DNA from: CAVYXZ01 sp963772595
GTDB lineage: Bacteria > Chloroflexota > Anaerolineae > Aggregatilineales > Phototrophicaceae
Direction: 5' to 3'
Assembly (NCBI GenBank): GCA_963772595.1
Contig: CAVYXZ010000007.1
Coordinates: 1,116,001-1,180,000, forward strand
Length of the DNA: 64,000 nucleotides
Under the pieces are notes generated by a model. It searched no databases. It was not told where the DNA came from and saw nothing but the letters and a program-made list of their open reading frames with translations. Within the stretch, counting starts at the first letter, position 1; every line of letters starts with the position of its first letter. A program made the position numbers and the translations under genes. Below, in pieces: positions 62,894 to 64,000 of the stretch.

Positions 62894-63358
62894 TCAGGCT
62901 TTAATCAGCCCGCCATGATAGACAAGCTCGTAGACGCGGACCCCGTCGATGGTGATCCACTCCATGCCGGTGAAATGCCGGTAATCTCCCTCGCTGCTGT
63001 CAGTGTAGATCCAGTGATCGACCGTATGCCTGAAGCCGCCCAGGAAGCGCCCCTCCTGATAGAGCTGCGTCAGGCTGGTCTGAATCACCAGCCCGGCCTG
63101 GGCCGCCGTGATGACATCAGGACGCAGGATATAGCCGTAGTAATTCATCGCCCAGACCGGCAGCGCCTCCTGGTAAACCGATTCCTGCCCGATGAAGTTA
63201 GTCCCACCGAAATAGGAATCCAGATAGGTGTAGGGGACCTCATAAAACTGGAGATCATGCGAGCCGGGCCGCGAGGACAGCAGTTGACTACCGTTCCCCA
63301 CATAGCAGGCGGCCTTAGCGCGCACAATGAAGTCATGCAGCACGTCATCAGCGTTCAT
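62894..63358 (-). CDS. DUF5680 family protein
   Basis: A 154-residue protein matching DUF5680. Hallmarks include DFIVRAKAACYVGNG, SSRPGSHDLQFYEVPYTYLDSYFGG, ESVYQEALPVWAMNYYG and the C-terminal GVRVYELVYHGGLI. This domain often stands alone or is fused to an XRE-type DNA-binding domain; its function is unknown. Start ATG 63358 overlaps the stop of the methyltransferase gene by 4 bases (ATGA). The longer upstream frame reads through the methyltransferase gene and is not used. Confidence 0.85.
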   Translation of the reverse strand: MNADDVLHDFIVRAKAACYVGNGSQLLSSRPGSHDLQFYEVPYTYLDSYFGGTNFIGQESVYQEALPVWAMNYYGYILRPDVITAAQAGLVIQTSLTQLYQEGRFLGGFRHTVDHWIYTDSSEGDYRHFTGMEWITIDGVRVYELVYHGGLIKA

Positions 63359-64000
63359 GAGCTTTTCCGAGCCAGCAGCGCGCACAATCCCGGCTGCGCC
63401 TCGCTGCCGATGTTGCCTGCCAGCGAATTGAAGAACGCCACGTCTCCGAAACCGCACTCGTTCAGCAGCATACGATAATCGGCCTCGGTGTAGGCTTGCA
63501 TGGTCGAGGCATAGCGCGTCACCGCCGCCGTCGCCGCGTCCACGATGAAATAGCGCGTGGTGGCCGTCCTGGCGTCCTCATTCCAGAAGTTTTCGCTCAG
63601 ATAAAGATGTGGTCGCTCGGAGAACAGGCCGCTGGCGGCTGAATACCAGAACGGCCCCTCCTGCCCCATCTCGCGCACGATGTCGAAAGTGTGCGGTTCC
63701 AGCAGAATCTGGCCGCCCTCGTCCAGCGCAGCATGGGCCTTGCGCAGAATCAGCGCGGCGTCCTCGCGGCGGAACACGTTGAACTCGCCGAAGATCAGCA
63801 TCGCCAGCCCGAAGCCGCTGCCGTAGTCGGCCTCGCGCACATCCGCCTGGACGTAGCGCGGCGAGTTCCCAGCGGCCTGTTCCCTGGCATATTCAATCGA
63901 CGCCGGAGAGAAATCAATGCCCTGTACCTCATGGCCCAGTGCAGTCAGACGGCTGGCGTAAAGACCCGGCCCGCAGGCCAGATCCAGGATCTTCGTCCGC
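63355..64000 (-). CDS. Class I SAM-dependent methyltransferase, 5' end beyond the window
   Basis: The visible 215 or so residues of a class I methyltransferase. Motif I is ILDLACGPGLYASRLTALGHEV and the acidic strand-2 end is GIDFSPASIEYA, both in the last 110 bases. Downstream features are AMLIFGEFNVFRREDAALILRKAH, LDEGGQILLEPHTFD and the closing LLNECGFGDVAFFNSLAGN. The substrate is unknown; the pattern fits small-molecule methyltransferases. The reading frame is open to the right edge, so the start lies beyond it. Its stop overlaps the DUF5680 start, so the two are co-transcribed. Confidence 0.87.
   Translation of the reverse strand, partial: RTKILDLACGPGLYASRLTALGHEVQGIDFSPASIEYAREQAAGNSPRYVQADVREADYGSGFGLAMLIFGEFNVFRREDAALILRKAHAALDEGGQILLEPHTFDIVREMGQEGPFWYSAASGLFSERPHLYLSENFWNEDARTATTRYFIVDAATAAVTRYASTMQAYTEADYRMLLNECGFGDVAFFNSLAGNIGSEAQPGLCALLARKSS

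Noticed and set aside
1..64000. CRISPR array, tRNA, rRNA, insertion sequence or prophage genes
   Set aside because: I saw no regularly spaced direct repeats, no cloverleaf-like segments in the gaps, and no transposase, integrase or phage structural proteins. Gaps between genes are all under about 300 bases.

Overview
The window is GC-rich bacterial chromosomal DNA, densely packed with genes on both strands. It has no rRNA, tRNA, CRISPR array, prophage or insertion sequence that I can recognise. The gene set suggests a member of the Chloroflexota, probably Anaerolineae-like: secreted SH3b, WD40 and CARDB proteins, an AglE/F/G-type sugar transporter beside a trehalose synthase, a Nal1-like serine protease, a ScyD-like propeller, a DUF1003 protein and a long plant-type ketol-acid reductoisomerase. 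That placement is an inference from gene content; no rRNA or marker phylogeny is available here.

About sixteen genes have reading frames broken by one-base shifts or, in ilvC, by an in-frame TAG. They include genes expected to be needed (ilvC, priA). In almost every case the homologous protein continues without loss in another frame. The simplest reading is a draft or metagenome assembly with residual indel errors. I annotate these genes as single frameshifted CDSs and mark the approximate break points.

Layout. 1-8.9 kb: DUF3291 protein, metallophosphoesterase, ilvC, a decayed second metallophosphoesterase start, a PIN toxin-antitoxin pair, a GMC oxidoreductase and several small enzymes. 9.1-13.4 kb: a membrane protein with a winged-helix regulator behind an operator-like palindrome, then a heavily frameshifted priA that carries a DUF559 endonuclease-like insertion. 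13.4-20.3 kb: peptide ABC transporter (two permeases and a binding protein, no ATPases), a hydrolase/flavin-reductase operon and a lipoprotein. 20.4-28.8 kb: Nal1-like protease with a detached copy of its N-terminal domain, SH3b/CARDB lipoprotein, orphan histidine kinase, HEAT proteins, sulfotransferase. 29-34 kb: MutS-like ATPase and a compact run of poorly known genes. 34-42.2 kb: secreted SH3b-WD40 protein, P450, glyoxalase-fold protein, cytochrome P460 lipoprotein, split ThrE exporter, and a TIR-membrane-WD40-SH3b protein. 42.3-49.9 kb: DNA methyltransferase, prfA, LysM/SH3b lipoprotein, dprA cluster, HtrA protease. 49.9-55.2 kb: PP2C-like phosphatase, ClC channel, YceI and ScyD-like proteins.

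The most coherent system lies at 55.3-61.9 kb: a LacI-family regulator with a palindromic operator, an alpha-glucoside-type binding protein, two permeases, a strong terminator, and trehalose synthase TreS. This looks like uptake and interconversion of trehalose, maltose or similar disaccharides. Its second permease carries a CxxCH c-type-cytochrome-like domain inserted in the loop predicted to face outside the cell, which is the most unusual observation in the window. The window ends in a HEAT-like protein, a DUF5680 protein and a truncated methyltransferase.
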